In this document: piece after piece, positions 23,020 to 31,441 of the stretch
Layout: every line of letters begins with the position of its first letter
Position numbering within the stretch: position 1 is the stretch's first letter
DNA from: a virus
Strand: one strand, 5' to 3'
IMG/VR virus record: IMGVR_UViG_3300035698_012707
Location: 1-64,000 of that record
Length of the DNA: 64,000 nucleotides
The notes under the pieces: model-generated
Told to the model about the DNA's origin: nothing
Database searches by the model: none
Seen by the model: the letters and a program-made list of their open reading frames with translations, nothing else
Made by a program: the position numbers and the translations under genes

Positions 23020-23590
23020 TACATGCAATACGTGTGATAAATGTATAAATGATTGCAAAGTATTTGGTTATGGAAATACAAACGCAGATTTAATGATAAT
23101 AGGAGAGAGCCCCGGAAAAGATGAAGCAGAAGCTGGTGTTCCATTTATTGGTCAGGCAGGTCAGCTGCTTGATAAAATATTAGCAGCAATAAACATAAAA
23201 CGTGAAGATGTTTATTTTTCGAATACCATTCTATGTAGAACAAACGAAAAGGATCGAACCCCATCTTGGGATGAGATACAAAATTGTGCTGAAAGGTTGG
23301 ACGAGGAGATAAATATCGTAAAACCTAACGTTATACTAATGGTCGGCAGCCAAAGCTTAAAGCGCTTTTTTGGCAAAGATTCCAAGGTGACTGAATGTCA
23401 TGGGCGATGGTTTCTTGACTTCAAGCCTCCTTACGCACGATACTTTTCGATAATGCATCCTTCTTGGGCTCTCCATAGTTCTACCCCTGGAGAGTTAAAG
23501 GCAAAGAAAAGAACTCTATGGGAAGATATTAAGCGTTTTTCTAACGATTTAGAAGTAGTTAACTTTGAACTAAGGAGAGAAAATGTATAG
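22988..23590 (+). CDS. uracil-DNA glycosylase, family 4-like (Fe-S)
   Basis: Two hundred residues. Removes uracil from DNA. Cysteines CNTCDKC near residues 13-19, plus CRTNEKD and NCAERL further on, can hold the 4Fe-4S cluster; GESPGKDEAEAGVPFIGQAG is motif A with the family-4 Glu; HPSW is motif B. The length is typical. It fits a phage making uracil-containing intermediates or repairing deamination, and ThyX is also encoded. Overlaps the upstream gene by 32 nt. Confidence 0.85.
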   Translation: MIVKNLKEKYNTCNTCDKCINDCKVFGYGNTNADLMIIGESPGKDEAEAGVPFIGQAGQLLDKILAAINIKREDVYFSNTILCRTNEKDRTPSWDEIQNCAERLDEEINIVKPNVILMVGSQSLKRFFGKDSKVTECHGRWFLDFKPPYARYFSIMHPSWALHSSTPGELKAKKRTLWEDIKRFSNDLEVVNFELRRENV

Positions 23591-24038
23591 AGCAGGAGAG
23601 ATAGTAACTTTAAATGTTGATAAGACAGAAGGAGCAGGAGAGAACTCTCTCAATGTGTCAGCAGGAATAACTGGAATGGTATTGAGCTATAGCAGAGCAA
23701 GCGGTTCATCAGATTATTCATATATAGTTGATTTTGGCCCGGAGGGTCAATGGAACTGTTATCATAATGAATTAGATGGATTAACACCTCATCAAGAATA
23801 TGAAGAAGTATATGATGAAGACGAAGAAGAAGAAGAAGAAGAAGAAGACAACGAAGAAGTTGACATGCCTTCTCCGCGTGCAGAAGCTGCTGAAATTGAC
23901 TGGGAAGCACCACCACCAGCGCCAGGATGGGACAATCCGCAACCAAAAGCAAAAAAGAAAGTATCCTTTGAAGAGGATCTTAAAAGAATGATGAAAGATG
24001 CAGAGAAAAAGGAGAAAGCAAACAATGCCCCGTTTTAA
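23583..24038 (+). CDS. SH3-like protein with acidic tract
   Basis: One hundred fifty-one residues. An N-terminal barrel (YRAGEIVTLNV...YSYIVDFGPEGQW) resembles the KOW/SH3-like family of the window; it is followed by a run of about nine Glu, a Pro-rich segment containing PGWDNPQ, and a basic helix ending NAPF. It could bind SSB partners or DNA; function unknown. Confidence 0.6.
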   Translation: MYRAGEIVTLNVDKTEGAGENSLNVSAGITGMVLSYSRASGSSDYSYIVDFGPEGQWNCYHNELDGLTPHQEYEEVYDEDEEEEEEEEDNEEVDMPSPRAEAAEIDWEAPPPAPGWDNPQPKAKKKVSFEEDLKRMMKDAEKKEKANNAPF

Positions 24039-24240
24039 CAAATCAAAAATGAAACACACAGTAAATGATCTAAAAACTGACGTAGAATCAGGAGAATTAA
24101 CCTCTCCATCATGGTTATGGATATTAGCAGGAGGATGTTTAGGATTACTTGTATCTTGTATAGATTTTACAAAAAAGAACACAAAACCAATATTGGCTAA
24201 ATTTAATAGGTCAAATAAACATGTGGGAGGAAATAAATGA
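24025..24240 (+). CDS. small membrane protein
   Basis: Seventy-one residues with one membrane helix (about 29-48), basic at both ends. ATG 24025 follows AAGGAGAAAGCAAAC. No family recognised. Confidence 0.5.
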   Translation: MPRFNKSKMKHTVNDLKTDVESGELTSPSWLWILAGGCLGLLVSCIDFTKKNTKPILAKFNRSNKHVGGNK

Positions 24241-24686
24241 GTATAAGAATTACTGGCATTGGTACGCTTACTAGAGATGCTGAAATGAACAAAACTGCAA
24301 AAGGTGCATGGGTCAAGTTTGGCTTAGCAACAAAAAGAAAGAATACACCAGAAGGAATGCAAGATGTTGATTTCTTTGAAGCAAACTATTTCTTGAAAAA
24401 CCCAGAATCTACTTTAATGAACTATCTTAAAAAAGGTACTAGTATATACATAGATAATGGAGAAATGCGTGCAGACCAATACGAAAAAGATGGTCAAAAA
24501 AGAACTATGAATAAAGTAATGATATTCGCGTTTGACTTGCTAAGCACTAATGCAAGCAGAAAAGCAGATAGAGAAGCAAACAAAGAAGAAAAAGCTGCTC
24601 CACTAGGTGCTCCACAGAAAAAAGAGCCACCTTTAACAGTTCAAGAAGATGCAGATGAAAACTATCCAGATGAAGTACCATTCTAA
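24237..24686 (+). CDS. ssb: single-stranded DNA-binding protein
   Basis: One hundred forty-nine residues with the SSB OB fold (IRITGIGTLTRDAEM, VKFGLATKR, FEANYF, YIDNGEMRADQYEKDG) and an acidic C-terminal tip DEVPF that recruits replication partners in the family. It is the canonical SSB of the window, in contrast to the tip-less paralogue at 11063. It follows the glycosylase gene group. Confidence 0.88.
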   Translation: MSIRITGIGTLTRDAEMNKTAKGAWVKFGLATKRKNTPEGMQDVDFFEANYFLKNPESTLMNYLKKGTSIYIDNGEMRADQYEKDGQKRTMNKVMIFAFDLLSTNASRKADREANKEEKAAPLGAPQKKEPPLTVQEDADENYPDEVPF

Positions 24687-24713
24687 CAGTATCACAGTGT
24701 GTAAGGAGATTAA

Positions 24714-25121
24714 ATGTTTCACGCATCAGAAGAAAACAGATTGTATAATTTTACAAAAGGAACTCAAACAGACATAGACTTAAAATCAGGGAAAGATGCT
24801 GTAGATTTAAACATATTCCTAGATGATGTTAGCGAATGGATGGAGAAACACAAAGATGTTATAGTTGATAAATATCTTCCATTCTCATGTCTGGCTGTTG
24901 GGTTAGTGCCCTCTTATGCAAGTGCCTTTGTTTATGGTTGTTTTGTCGGCCGAGCTATGGAAAAGAAAAACATAATTGTCGAAGCAAAAAATGGTCCAAT
25001 AGACCAAAAAAACATGACTAAGCAAATAAAAAACGATATAGAAAATCAAATGGGATGGTTAGAGGACGTTCTTAAGCATATAGAGAAAAGAGAAAAAGAG
25101 GATGATGTAAAAGATGACTAG
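24714..25121 (+). CDS. hypothetical protein with hydrophobic segment
   Basis: One hundred thirty-five residues. A central hydrophobic region with small residues (SCLAVGLVPSYASAFVYGCFVG, seen in two pieces) suggests membrane contact or a helical core; charged helices flank it. The next gene has a similar layout and is probably a diverged paralogue. Start after AAGGAGATTAA. Confidence 0.55.
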   Translation: MFHASEENRLYNFTKGTQTDIDLKSGKDAVDLNIFLDDVSEWMEKHKDVIVDKYLPFSCLAVGLVPSYASAFVYGCFVGRAMEKKNIIVEAKNGPIDQKNMTKQIKNDIENQMGWLEDVLKHIEKREKEDDVKDD

Positions 25122-25623
25122 ATTTAATAACACCGTAACGCAAAAAATAATACGAAAGATTCATGTTATGCTTGGTGATGTTAAGACTGGTGAAGAAATC
25201 ATAGATCACTTAAGGTCAACCGAACCAATATTTATGGAAGAAGTCGGAAGATTTGTTACAATAGAGTTAGATAAACTTAAAGATGATTCAGATAACGATG
25301 AGGAATTTCTTATGTATATAGGTTCTATAATTGGAGCTGCATACATAATGGGATTTCTTATTGCAAAAGAAATGGACCATCAAGTATACGATGGTCTTAT
25401 AGACTTTAAGAGTTTGTTTGATGAACCTTCGAAAGAACCAAAAAATATTGACAAAATAATTGACACAAATCTTTCAAAGGGTAAAAAGCATAAGGAAATA
25501 GGTAACTTGCTTAAGAAGTATATTTCTAAAGAAACAAGAAAAGAGAAAAAAGAAGCTAAAAAACCTAAGAAACATAAAAAAACCAAAAGAATAGATATAG
25601 ACTTTAATGAAGGAGAGTTATAA
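25114..25623 (+). CDS. hypothetical protein, Lys-rich tail
   Basis: One hundred sixty-nine residues. It has a hydrophobic IGAAYIMGFLIAKEM segment comparable with YGCFVGRAMEKK in the preceding protein, and a C-terminal stretch of about 40 residues dominated by Lys. Overlaps by 8 nt. Function unknown. Confidence 0.55.
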   Translation: MTRFNNTVTQKIIRKIHVMLGDVKTGEEIIDHLRSTEPIFMEEVGRFVTIELDKLKDDSDNDEEFLMYIGSIIGAAYIMGFLIAKEMDHQVYDGLIDFKSLFDEPSKEPKNIDKIIDTNLSKGKKHKEIGNLLKKYISKETRKEKKEAKKPKKHKKTKRIDIDFNEGEL

Positions 25624-25919
25624 TGGTTGAAAAAAGAGATACAATTAGCGAAGAACAAGCGATTGCAAAAGCAAACACGTGGTTAGATCAAAAGAGATTT
25701 AATGAAGTTAAAGAAGAGGTTTACCAACGTGGTACGTTTACGGTTTATATAATTCATGCTGCTGCTGACGGTAAAGAATATGAAGGTGTTGGATTTTCTA
25801 AAGCACGTCCAGATATAACAATTGCGCAATATAAATCAGAGGTAGGCATAGATGTCGCCAAAGGAAGATCTATATATGATTTGTTTCAAGAATATCATAA
25901 AGAAAAAGGAGCAAAGTAA
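25623..25919 (+). CDS. hypothetical protein
   Basis: Ninety-eight residues, alpha/beta, with a central antiparallel sheet (FTVYIIHAAADGKEYEGVGFS) between helices. The start overlaps the previous stop. No family recognised. Confidence 0.55.
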   Translation: MVEKRDTISEEQAIAKANTWLDQKRFNEVKEEVYQRGTFTVYIIHAAADGKEYEGVGFSKARPDITIAQYKSEVGIDVAKGRSIYDLFQEYHKEKGAK

Positions 25920-26215
25920 TGGCAAGCTTTAAGAAAGGCGTAGAAGTTTATTTACGAGATCAATATAATTCTCCATTTATTCCTGTTAGAAGGAGAAGGT
26001 ATAAAGTAAGATCGTGTGGTAAAAAACAAGCAGTAGTAGATTATATACCAGAAGACGGTCATCCAGCATACGGACGAGGTCAAGCATACTTCATCACACC
26101 AGTAGAAGAAGCAAGATCTAGATATGGCGACAGTGTTCCTAGGTATATTAAAACAAATTGGAACGAACATTTTGTATTGGCTGGAATGGATGGCTGGGAC
26201 GCAGAGGAAAACTAA
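25919..26215 (+). CDS. SH3-like protein with C-terminal WDxxxN tag
   Basis: Ninety-eight residues beginning FKKGVEVYLRD, basic, beta-rich, ending DGWDAEEN. It follows AAAGGAGCAAAG and its tag codons supply AGAGGA for the next gene, whose ATG overlaps the stop. Confidence 0.6.
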   Translation: MASFKKGVEVYLRDQYNSPFIPVRRRRYKVRSCGKKQAVVDYIPEDGHPAYGRGQAYFITPVEEARSRYGDSVPRYIKTNWNEHFVLAGMDGWDAEEN

Positions 26216-26415
26216 TGAATGAATTAATAAGTACATTTAATATACACGATTACCATTTTATATGGTATATACTATGTTTTATTGTCTGTCCACGAGTAGC
26301 ATTAGCAGTATTGCTTTCAATATACTGTCCAATAGCTTTATTGTGGAAAGTAATAGCCTGGACAATCGTAGTGCTATCAGGCGTTAAAATAAACATATTA
26401 AGAGACAAATCTTAA
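26215..26415 (+). CDS. small membrane protein
   Basis: Sixty-six residues with two adjacent hydrophobic helices (about 14-32 and 35-57). Start overlaps the previous stop (TAATG). Function unknown. Confidence 0.5.
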   Translation: MNELISTFNIHDYHFIWYILCFIVCPRVALAVLLSIYCPIALLWKVIAWTIVVLSGVKINILRDKS

Positions 26416-26424
26416 GGAGAAATA

Positions 26425-26751
26425 ATGGAAAATAGCATACTAGCAAATAATATATATGAAAGTGCAGTTATAGCATATGATGAAAACTCTGGTGGTTTTA
26501 ATATAGACACTGGTAGCATGAATAGTTTGGGAGACACAAATAAATGGGACAATAATCCAATGACTATAGATAATTATTATCATAATTACTGGTATCCATA
26601 TGTATACCCAACAGTTACGCTAATACCAGAAAAGAGTAAAATAGAGGTAGCTTTTCAAATTCTTAATAAACTAATGAAAAAAGGAGTAGTCACAGTAAAT
26701 AAAGTTAAAACTTTTGTTGACTTAGTTACTGAGATTGCAGACTGTATATGA
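26425..26751 (+). CDS. hypothetical protein
   Basis: One hundred eight residues, Asn- and Tyr-rich first half, helical second half. An internal NKWDNNP partly resembles the tag. Start after TTAAGGAGAAATA. No family recognised. Confidence 0.5.
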   Translation: MENSILANNIYESAVIAYDENSGGFNIDTGSMNSLGDTNKWDNNPMTIDNYYHNYWYPYVYPTVTLIPEKSKIEVAFQILNKLMKKGVVTVNKVKTFVDLVTEIADCI

Positions 26752-27275
26752 GTAAATATAATAGGTCCTATTATTGCAAAAAGCTTACCTGTGCTGTAAA
26801 TCATTCTAACAAGGGCAAGAAAATGCATGGTAATGAAATTAACTTTCATGACGACCTAGACTGGGAAGTTGTGAAAGATCAGGGGGTGTGGACGGATGTC
26901 TATTTCCAGTGCGGAGGTAGCTCCGTCTTCGCTTTTACTATTAATAGTTCATTTGCTGCCCGGGGATACATGACGGGATCTGTGCCGGAAGCCATAAGAA
27001 ACAACGAGACAGGCTTATGGGACTTATATATTCACAAGAAATACATATCGCATGACGACGTTTGTAGAGCATGTAAAAAATGGATAGAATTACAGGCCCC
27101 TATTAAAGGTATAGTATGTGGCTGCAATGTTAATTTTAATGGTAAGAGATGTGGACATGTGTGGGCTCATGAACAGTATCCAAGAGAAGAGTATCTCTTT
27201 GATTTATATGATGATTATAAGGTGGCAGCCTTCTGTAATCCAGTTAAATTACATGAGGGAGGTATCTGCGGATGA
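26748..27275 (+). CDS. Cys-rich hypothetical protein
   Basis: One hundred seventy-five residues with many Cys (CKKLTC, VCRACKKW, VCGCN, RCGHVW) able to hold one or two zinc ions. The middle is a beta-rich domain. GC content is somewhat raised compared with neighbours. No family recognised. Confidence 0.55.
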   Translation: MSKYNRSYYCKKLTCAVNHSNKGKKMHGNEINFHDDLDWEVVKDQGVWTDVYFQCGGSSVFAFTINSSFAARGYMTGSVPEAIRNNETGLWDLYIHKKYISHDDVCRACKKWIELQAPIKGIVCGCNVNFNGKRCGHVWAHEQYPREEYLFDLYDDYKVAAFCNPVKLHEGGICG

Positions 27276-27457
27276 AGATTATGGTAGAGATAGATATTAA
27301 AGCTGGTGATAATAAAAGCATAGCATCTGCTATGATTAGTGAGATTATAGCGGAAGGGTTAGACCATTCTGAAATAGACCCACTTATTACTAGGAATATT
27401 TCATGGATTTTTCCACATCAACAGACACAAAAAGGGGACTGCGATGGCAATATATGA
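27272..27457 (+). CDS. small hypothetical protein
   Basis: Sixty-one residues, strand-helix pattern. Start after GAGGGAGGTATC. It overlaps the FmdB-like gene by 14 nt. No family recognised. Confidence 0.5.
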   Translation: MKIMVEIDIKAGDNKSIASAMISEIIAEGLDHSEIDPLITRNISWIFPHQQTQKGDCDGNI

Positions 27458-27644
27458 TTATGAATGCGAACGATGCGGCAAAGTATTTCAACAAAACAGA
27501 CCTATGTCAGAATCAAGTTTTTCAAGTAAGTGCCCGGTATGTGAAGTAGAGTGTAAAAGGATATTCACAGCGGCACCAGGTTTTATATTAAAAGGGAAGG
27601 GTTGGCCCGGAAAAGCAATTAAGGAGAAGAATGGAAATAAGTAA
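27444..27644 (+). CDS. FmdB-type zinc-ribbon protein
   Basis: Sixty-six residues: YDYECERCGKVF, then CPVCEVECKRIF and FILKGKGWPGK, the standard order of FmdB-family zinc ribbons (YEYxCxxCG...CPxC...RxFxxPGFxxKGxGW). The family is thought to regulate or bind nucleic acid; its role in phages is not known. Directly upstream of GroES, overlapping by 14 nt. Confidence 0.85.
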   Translation: MAIYDYECERCGKVFQQNRPMSESSFSSKCPVCEVECKRIFTAAPGFILKGKGWPGKAIKEKNGNK

Positions 27645-27939
27645 AGTTAAACCACTAAATGGTTACATTATTGTTAAGGATAACAAAAGAAAGGAACAAA
27701 CTACTGGAGGTATTTATATCCCAAAAAAAGCCAAGGATGACCACATTGTCCATGGTACCATAGTTGAGACTAGCTCTTGGCGACTCAAGGATGGTACAAT
27801 AATGAAACAAGAAGACGTCGCACCAGACGATCAAGTACTTTATACTTTCACTGCAGGTGCAGGAAACGCGTGGGATGAGGAAGGAATTACCTACAGAGTT
27901 ATTAAAACTGTAGAAATTCTTGCAAAACTAGTTGAATAA
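27631..27939 (+). CDS. groES: GroES-like co-chaperonin
   Basis: One hundred two residues. VKPLNGYIIVKDNKRKEQTTGGIYIP matches the GroES N-terminal strand and mobile-loop region; the length is typical. Like T4 gp31, it may cap the host GroEL ring to fold a phage protein. No GroEL is seen. Starts inside the FmdB gene after AAGGAGAAG. Confidence 0.85.
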   Translation: MEISKVKPLNGYIIVKDNKRKEQTTGGIYIPKKAKDDHIVHGTIVETSSWRLKDGTIMKQEDVAPDDQVLYTFTAGAGNAWDEEGITYRVIKTVEILAKLVE

Positions 27940-27960
27940 ACACGTTACACGTGTTATAAT
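27932..27960 (+). promoter_or_regulatory. sigma70-type promoter with palindromic operator
   Basis: TTGAAT (27932-27937), 17 bp, TATAAT (27955-27960). The spacer contains ACACG TTACA CGTGT (27940-27954), an inverted repeat placed where a repressor would block polymerase. Confidence 0.65.
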
Positions 27961-28004
27961 GTAAGAGACTAGTAAAGAAAATACTTGTCATAGGGAGGCC
28001 ACAT

Positions 28005-28283
28005 ATGACAAATGCAATAATCGCACTACTACGCAACAGGGTAGTGAGAACATTTATTACGGAGCTCTTCGTAGGGCTTGCCGTAGGCGTGGTCACTACA
28101 CTTAAATGCAAGGATAAGAATGAAAAGCGCAAACGAGTTTTACTACATATGCAAGAAGGGTCATCTGACAGTAGGTCAGACAGATCGGAAACAGAAATGC
28201 GAACACAAAATACAAGAAGTACGACTTGTGAAAAAAGGGAAAGCTGGAGTAGAGAAAGAAGTAACGAAAGAGACTACCTGTAG
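28005..28283 (+). CDS. small protein with membrane helix; overlaps next gene
   Basis: Ninety-two residues. The first about 35 (FITELFVGLAVGVVTTLKC) form a membrane helix; the remaining Ser/Arg/Glu-rich part overlaps the next gene by 164 nt in another frame and looks like run-on. Start after GGGAGGCCACAT, served by the promoter at 27932. Confidence 0.5.
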   Translation: MTNAIIALLRNRVVRTFITELFVGLAVGVVTTLKCKDKNEKRKRVLLHMQEGSSDSRSDRSETEMRTQNTRSTTCEKRESWSRERSNERDYL

Positions 28284-28497
28284 TGAGGAGTTAATAGAAT
28301 TCCACCCAATGCCAGAAGAACTAGATTATTTTAATATCTGGGAACCACAAGTAATTAAAGCATTTCTAACCGGGCAGGACCAGTACGCGCTAAGAGAAGG
28401 ATTTCTTATCGATATGCAGCGGGTGTTTATCGCGCTAAGGACTAAGATAGATGATCTTGAAAGACAGATCAAGGATGTTAAGGAGTTGAAGAAATGA
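28120..28497 (+). CDS. hypothetical protein with zinc-like N-terminus
   Basis: One hundred twenty-five residues. YYICKKGHLTVGQTD and a following CEH are consistent with a small zinc finger; the C-terminal 45 residues form a coiled coil. No clear family. Start with weak GGATAAGA. Confidence 0.55.
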   Translation: MKSANEFYYICKKGHLTVGQTDRKQKCEHKIQEVRLVKKGKAGVEKEVTKETTCSEELIEFHPMPEELDYFNIWEPQVIKAFLTGQDQYALREGFLIDMQRVFIALRTKIDDLERQIKDVKELKK

Positions 28498-28691
28498 ACG
28501 ATGAAATGGTAGGAAAGATACAAGCATCGCAACACAGAAGACAAGCAACATGGTCACTAAATGAGCATACGCTACTTATGGAAGATGCCAAGAAAAACGC
28601 ATTATCTAGATTCTTTATAGTAATAAAGAAGTATGAAATGACTGAAGACGATGTAGCTGAATTGATAGAGATATCTCAGTTCTTAATATAA
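28494..28691 (+). CDS. small helical protein
   Basis: Sixty-five residues, helical throughout, overlapping the previous gene by 4 nt after AAGGAGTTGAAGAA. No family recognised. Confidence 0.5.
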   Translation: MNDEMVGKIQASQHRRQATWSLNEHTLLMEDAKKNALSRFFIVIKKYEMTEDDVAELIEISQFLI

Positions 28692-28700
28692 AGGAGAGTT

Positions 28701-29261
28701 ATGCGTAAATCAAATATTGGTATAGACTTAGACGGCGTAATATGTAATCTCTATAAAGAAGCAAGACCATTATTTAAAGAAATGTATGATATAGAAGTAA
28801 CTGAAAGTTGCTTAGACGTAGAAAAAGAATATGGTCTAACTAAGAAACAAGTATCAGATCTATTCATTGAAGCAGGAAAAAGGGGTATGTACAGAAACTC
28901 TAGCGTATACGATAAGACGAGGAGTCATCTAGTAAACATATCTAGACAGTATAACATATTCTATGTTACAGTAAGAGATTTCTATCATCAAATAAAGAAG
29001 GACACTTTTTATTGGCTGGACAAGAACAAGCTGCCATACTTCAGAGTTGTTTTCTCTCGGTCGAAGCATAAGATTGCAGAACGAGAAGATTTTCAATTCT
29101 TTGTGGACGATGATCCTTTTATTTGCAATAGAGTAGCAAAGACTAACACACCAACATATCTATTCAAACAACCATGGAACACTAAGGCACCATTAGATCC
29201 TTTGGTAAAAGTAATAGATAGCTGGCAGGAAATAGAAGATATATTAATAGTTGAAAAGTAA
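28701..29261 (+). CDS. HAD-family phosphatase (5'-nucleotidase-like)
   Basis: One hundred eighty-six residues. Motif I is IDLDGVICN (nucleophile Asp and second Asp), motif II VTVRDF region, motif III Lys near SRSKHKI, motif IV VDDDP. The order and size fit the NT5C-like deoxyribonucleotidase group of HAD phosphatases often carried by phages, which dephosphorylate nucleotides. Substrate inferred. Start after AAAGGAGAGTT. Confidence 0.75.
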   Translation: MRKSNIGIDLDGVICNLYKEARPLFKEMYDIEVTESCLDVEKEYGLTKKQVSDLFIEAGKRGMYRNSSVYDKTRSHLVNISRQYNIFYVTVRDFYHQIKKDTFYWLDKNKLPYFRVVFSRSKHKIAEREDFQFFVDDDPFICNRVAKTNTPTYLFKQPWNTKAPLDPLVKVIDSWQEIEDILIVEK

Positions 29262-29279
29262 AGAGATCTATGCTATAAT
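29251..29279 (+). promoter_or_regulatory. sigma70-type promoter
   Basis: TTGAAA (29251-29256), 17 bp, TATAAT (29274-29279). Transcription would start near 29286, only a few bases before the ATG pair at 29292/29295, so the first gene would be nearly leaderless. Confidence 0.7.
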
Positions 29280-29291
29280 ATAAGTATAATA

Positions 29292-29465
29292 ATGATGACT
29301 AACATAATAAATTGTAATTGCGATATAGCTGAAAGATTAAAGATCTTAGGGAATCAAATGCATTCCATAAGTTATCATATTGATGATATAATGGCTATAT
29401 GCTATAAAAAGTATGACAACCCAAAAGAAAACCTTGAATGGGATCCGAAGGAGAACATTAAATGA
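29292..29465 (+). CDS. small protein with C-terminal WDxxxN tag
   Basis: Fifty-seven residues with a CNCD segment, helical middle and the tail EWDPKENIK. No ribosome site precedes it. The tag codons CCGAAGGAGAAC give the ribosome site of the phosphoesterase gene, whose ATG overlaps the stop. Confidence 0.55.
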   Translation: MMTNIINCNCDIAERLKILGNQMHSISYHIDDIMAICYKKYDNPKENLEWDPKENIK

Positions 29466-30571
29466 AATATCGGCAATGGACTGATGAAGATAGGGATGAA
29501 TTGACGACTCTTCTTGACGAAGATTTAAATATTGATGAAATAGCAGAAAGATTAGACAGAACTTCTAGATCTGTAGAATATGAAATGGGAAGATCAAAGC
29601 TACAAGCAACCGTTCGAGCTAAGTCTATGTCAGCAAAAGCTGATACTCCTACAAAGAAAACAAAAGAACGAAAAAATGCGATAACAGAAGCATCTGTTGA
29701 GTTTATTGATCAAAAATCATGTAAAAAGAATTATGACAATATCTGGGATACTATAATTAAGTTTCAGACAGAATTACATTCGGTTGATATAGAACAAACA
29801 GATGCACATTTAGCTATAGATACACCTAAGTGGGTAGGTATTGCATTTCAAGGTGACCTTCATCTTGGTAACATAGCAACAGATTACATAACATTGTTAC
29901 AACATAAAAAAATGATACTAGATACAAAAAACTTGTATTTAGTTATAAATGGAGATTATTGTGATAATTATATATCAGGGTCTCATGCTGGTGGATCATT
30001 TGAAGCATTATTTCCTCCTGCTACGCAGAAAACCCTTGCTAAGAACTACATTGAAGACCTTGAAGACAAGGTTCTCGCATTAGTAGCAGGATGTCATGAT
30101 TTGTGGTCGTTAAAGATTGATGACTTTGATATTACTGAGTATCTTGCTAAGCACGGTAACGCAGTTTATCTTGGTTCCGGCGGAAACTTATACTTAAAGG
30201 TAGGAAAAGTAACTTATAAAATAAGAATGCGTCATAAATATAGGTTTAACTCTCAAGACAATCCATGTCATACGGTTAAGAAGATGTTTGAGAAAGATGG
30301 CGGATTTGATGTTGGTGTGGTTAGCCATAATCATATCTCTGCAATGGAAGAAAGTCAAAAAACAGGCTTAGATGGTAACCTTAAGCGTATTTTCTTACGA
30401 GCAGGTTCTTACAAAGCTAAAGACAGATATTCCAAGCAATTAGGATTTTCAGATGGTGGATTAACTGTTCCTGTTGTGTTGTTTAATCCGGAAACAAGGG
30501 ATATGAGAGGTTTTCAGGATTTAGGAGAAGGGATCGACTATCTGAATTTTCTCAATGGCGAAGTAGAATAA
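29462..30571 (+). CDS. metallophosphoesterase with N-terminal helix-turn-helix
   Basis: Three hundred sixty-nine residues. Residues 1-45 (RQWTDEDRDELTTLLDE, IDEIAERLDR) resemble a SANT/GcrA-like DNA-binding helix-turn-helix. The rest is a calcineurin-like phosphoesterase: GDLHLG, NGDYCDN, GCHD (in place of GNHD) and SHNH metal-binding motifs in order. The family hydrolyses phosphodiesters or monoesters; DNA as target would fit the N-terminal domain. Likely co-expressed from the promoter at 29251. Confidence 0.75.
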   Translation: MKYRQWTDEDRDELTTLLDEDLNIDEIAERLDRTSRSVEYEMGRSKLQATVRAKSMSAKADTPTKKTKERKNAITEASVEFIDQKSCKKNYDNIWDTIIKFQTELHSVDIEQTDAHLAIDTPKWVGIAFQGDLHLGNIATDYITLLQHKKMILDTKNLYLVINGDYCDNYISGSHAGGSFEALFPPATQKTLAKNYIEDLEDKVLALVAGCHDLWSLKIDDFDITEYLAKHGNAVYLGSGGNLYLKVGKVTYKIRMRHKYRFNSQDNPCHTVKKMFEKDGGFDVGVVSHNHISAMEESQKTGLDGNLKRIFLRAGSYKAKDRYSKQLGFSDGGLTVPVVLFNPETRDMRGFQDLGEGIDYLNFLNGEVE

Positions 30572-30573
30572 TA

Positions 30574-30996
30574 ATGTCTTTAAGAAACCTATACTTTAAT
30601 AAACGCATAAGTAAGAAGAAAAAAGACGTTTGGTATTATTTAGAGCTTCTTAATATAACAAAACAAAAAGTTTATATAGAGAAGATAAGATATAGGGATA
30701 AGAAGGAAAAAGTTACAACAGTACTAACTGAGAGAAATGTAAAGAAATCAATTAATAAAGCGATACTTGCTGATACTAGGAGTATATCTGATTTTATTGA
30801 TCTTCTGCCTGCTGGAATGCCTGAAGGTGAGCTCATAAATAAGTATGTACATCAAACTTACGATGCTGATCTTAGAATTTCTTCAAGTATGGAAAGATCT
30901 GAAACAATAAGAATATTTAATAAATATAGAGTTTTAAATTCTGACAGAAAAAGATTAATAGCTTCTATACTTAACACTAGAATAGACCTAGGATAA
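30574..30996 (+). CDS. basic hypothetical protein
   Basis: One hundred forty residues, very basic first half (YFNKRISKKKKDVWYYLELL) and a helical second half. It starts 2 nt after the phosphoesterase stop and is likely co-translated. No family recognised. Confidence 0.55.
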   Translation: MSLRNLYFNKRISKKKKDVWYYLELLNITKQKVYIEKIRYRDKKEKVTTVLTERNVKKSINKAILADTRSISDFIDLLPAGMPEGELINKYVHQTYDADLRISSSMERSETIRIFNKYRVLNSDRKRLIASILNTRIDLG

Positions 30997-31011
30997 ACGA
31001 AAGAGGTGGTT

Positions 31012-31353
31012 ATGAGCGATAAGTTTACTAAAGTTCCATACAACAATCCATCTTTACTACCTTTAGGTAGTTATAATATAGATGTAAAAGAACCAATAGA
31101 GATAGAATTAAAGAACAATGGTTCCTACGGTAGCGAAGAAGAAGGTAAATGGTCTATTATTAATAGATTTGATCTGGCCGACGGCAAAGAGATCACAATA
31201 GTAGATCTAGTTACACTTAAGAAAGTTTTAGATAAAAAAGGATTATACCCTGAATTGAAGGAAGACGAGACAGCTTCTTTATGTCAGTTATCATTGGTTG
31301 ATAATGACCTTACAATAAAGGGTGACGTAGTCAAAGTTACAAAAAGTAAGTAG
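31012..31353 (+). CDS. hypothetical protein
   Basis: One hundred thirteen residues, beta-rich, with a central WSIINRFDLADGKEI strand pair. ATG 31012 follows AAGAGGTGGTT. It is the last gene before the structured RNA region. No family recognised. Confidence 0.55.
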   Translation: MSDKFTKVPYNNPSLLPLGSYNIDVKEPIEIELKNNGSYGSEEEGKWSIINRFDLADGKEITIVDLVTLKKVLDKKGLYPELKEDETASLCQLSLVDNDLTIKGDVVKVTKSK

Positions 31354-31381
31354 TTAACACGTTTGCTGCTCATTTACAAAT

Positions 31382-31437
31382 AAGGCTGTAATAAGTATTA
31401 GTCCATAATTGGCAATATTTCTTACGGCCTTTTTGTG
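31382..31437 (+). terminator. hairpin terminator-like element
   Basis: AAGGCTGTAA (31382-31391) pairs with TTACGGCCTT (31422-31431), with inner pairing TAAG/CTTA and ATT/AAT, followed by TTTGTGT. It could end the 20.6-31.4 kb transcript or be the first domain of the RNA described next. Confidence 0.5.
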
Positions 31438-31441
31438 TCTT

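Noticed and set aside
23823-23850. GAA repeat as microsatellite or regulatory repeat
   Set aside because: It encodes the Glu run of a real gene; nothing points to a separate role.
23792-24025. Long minus-strand frames rich in Ser or Phe at 23.7-24.2 kb
   Set aside because: They are reverse shadows of the Glu-rich repeat of the plus-strand gene at 23583; no ribosome site and no gene-like composition.
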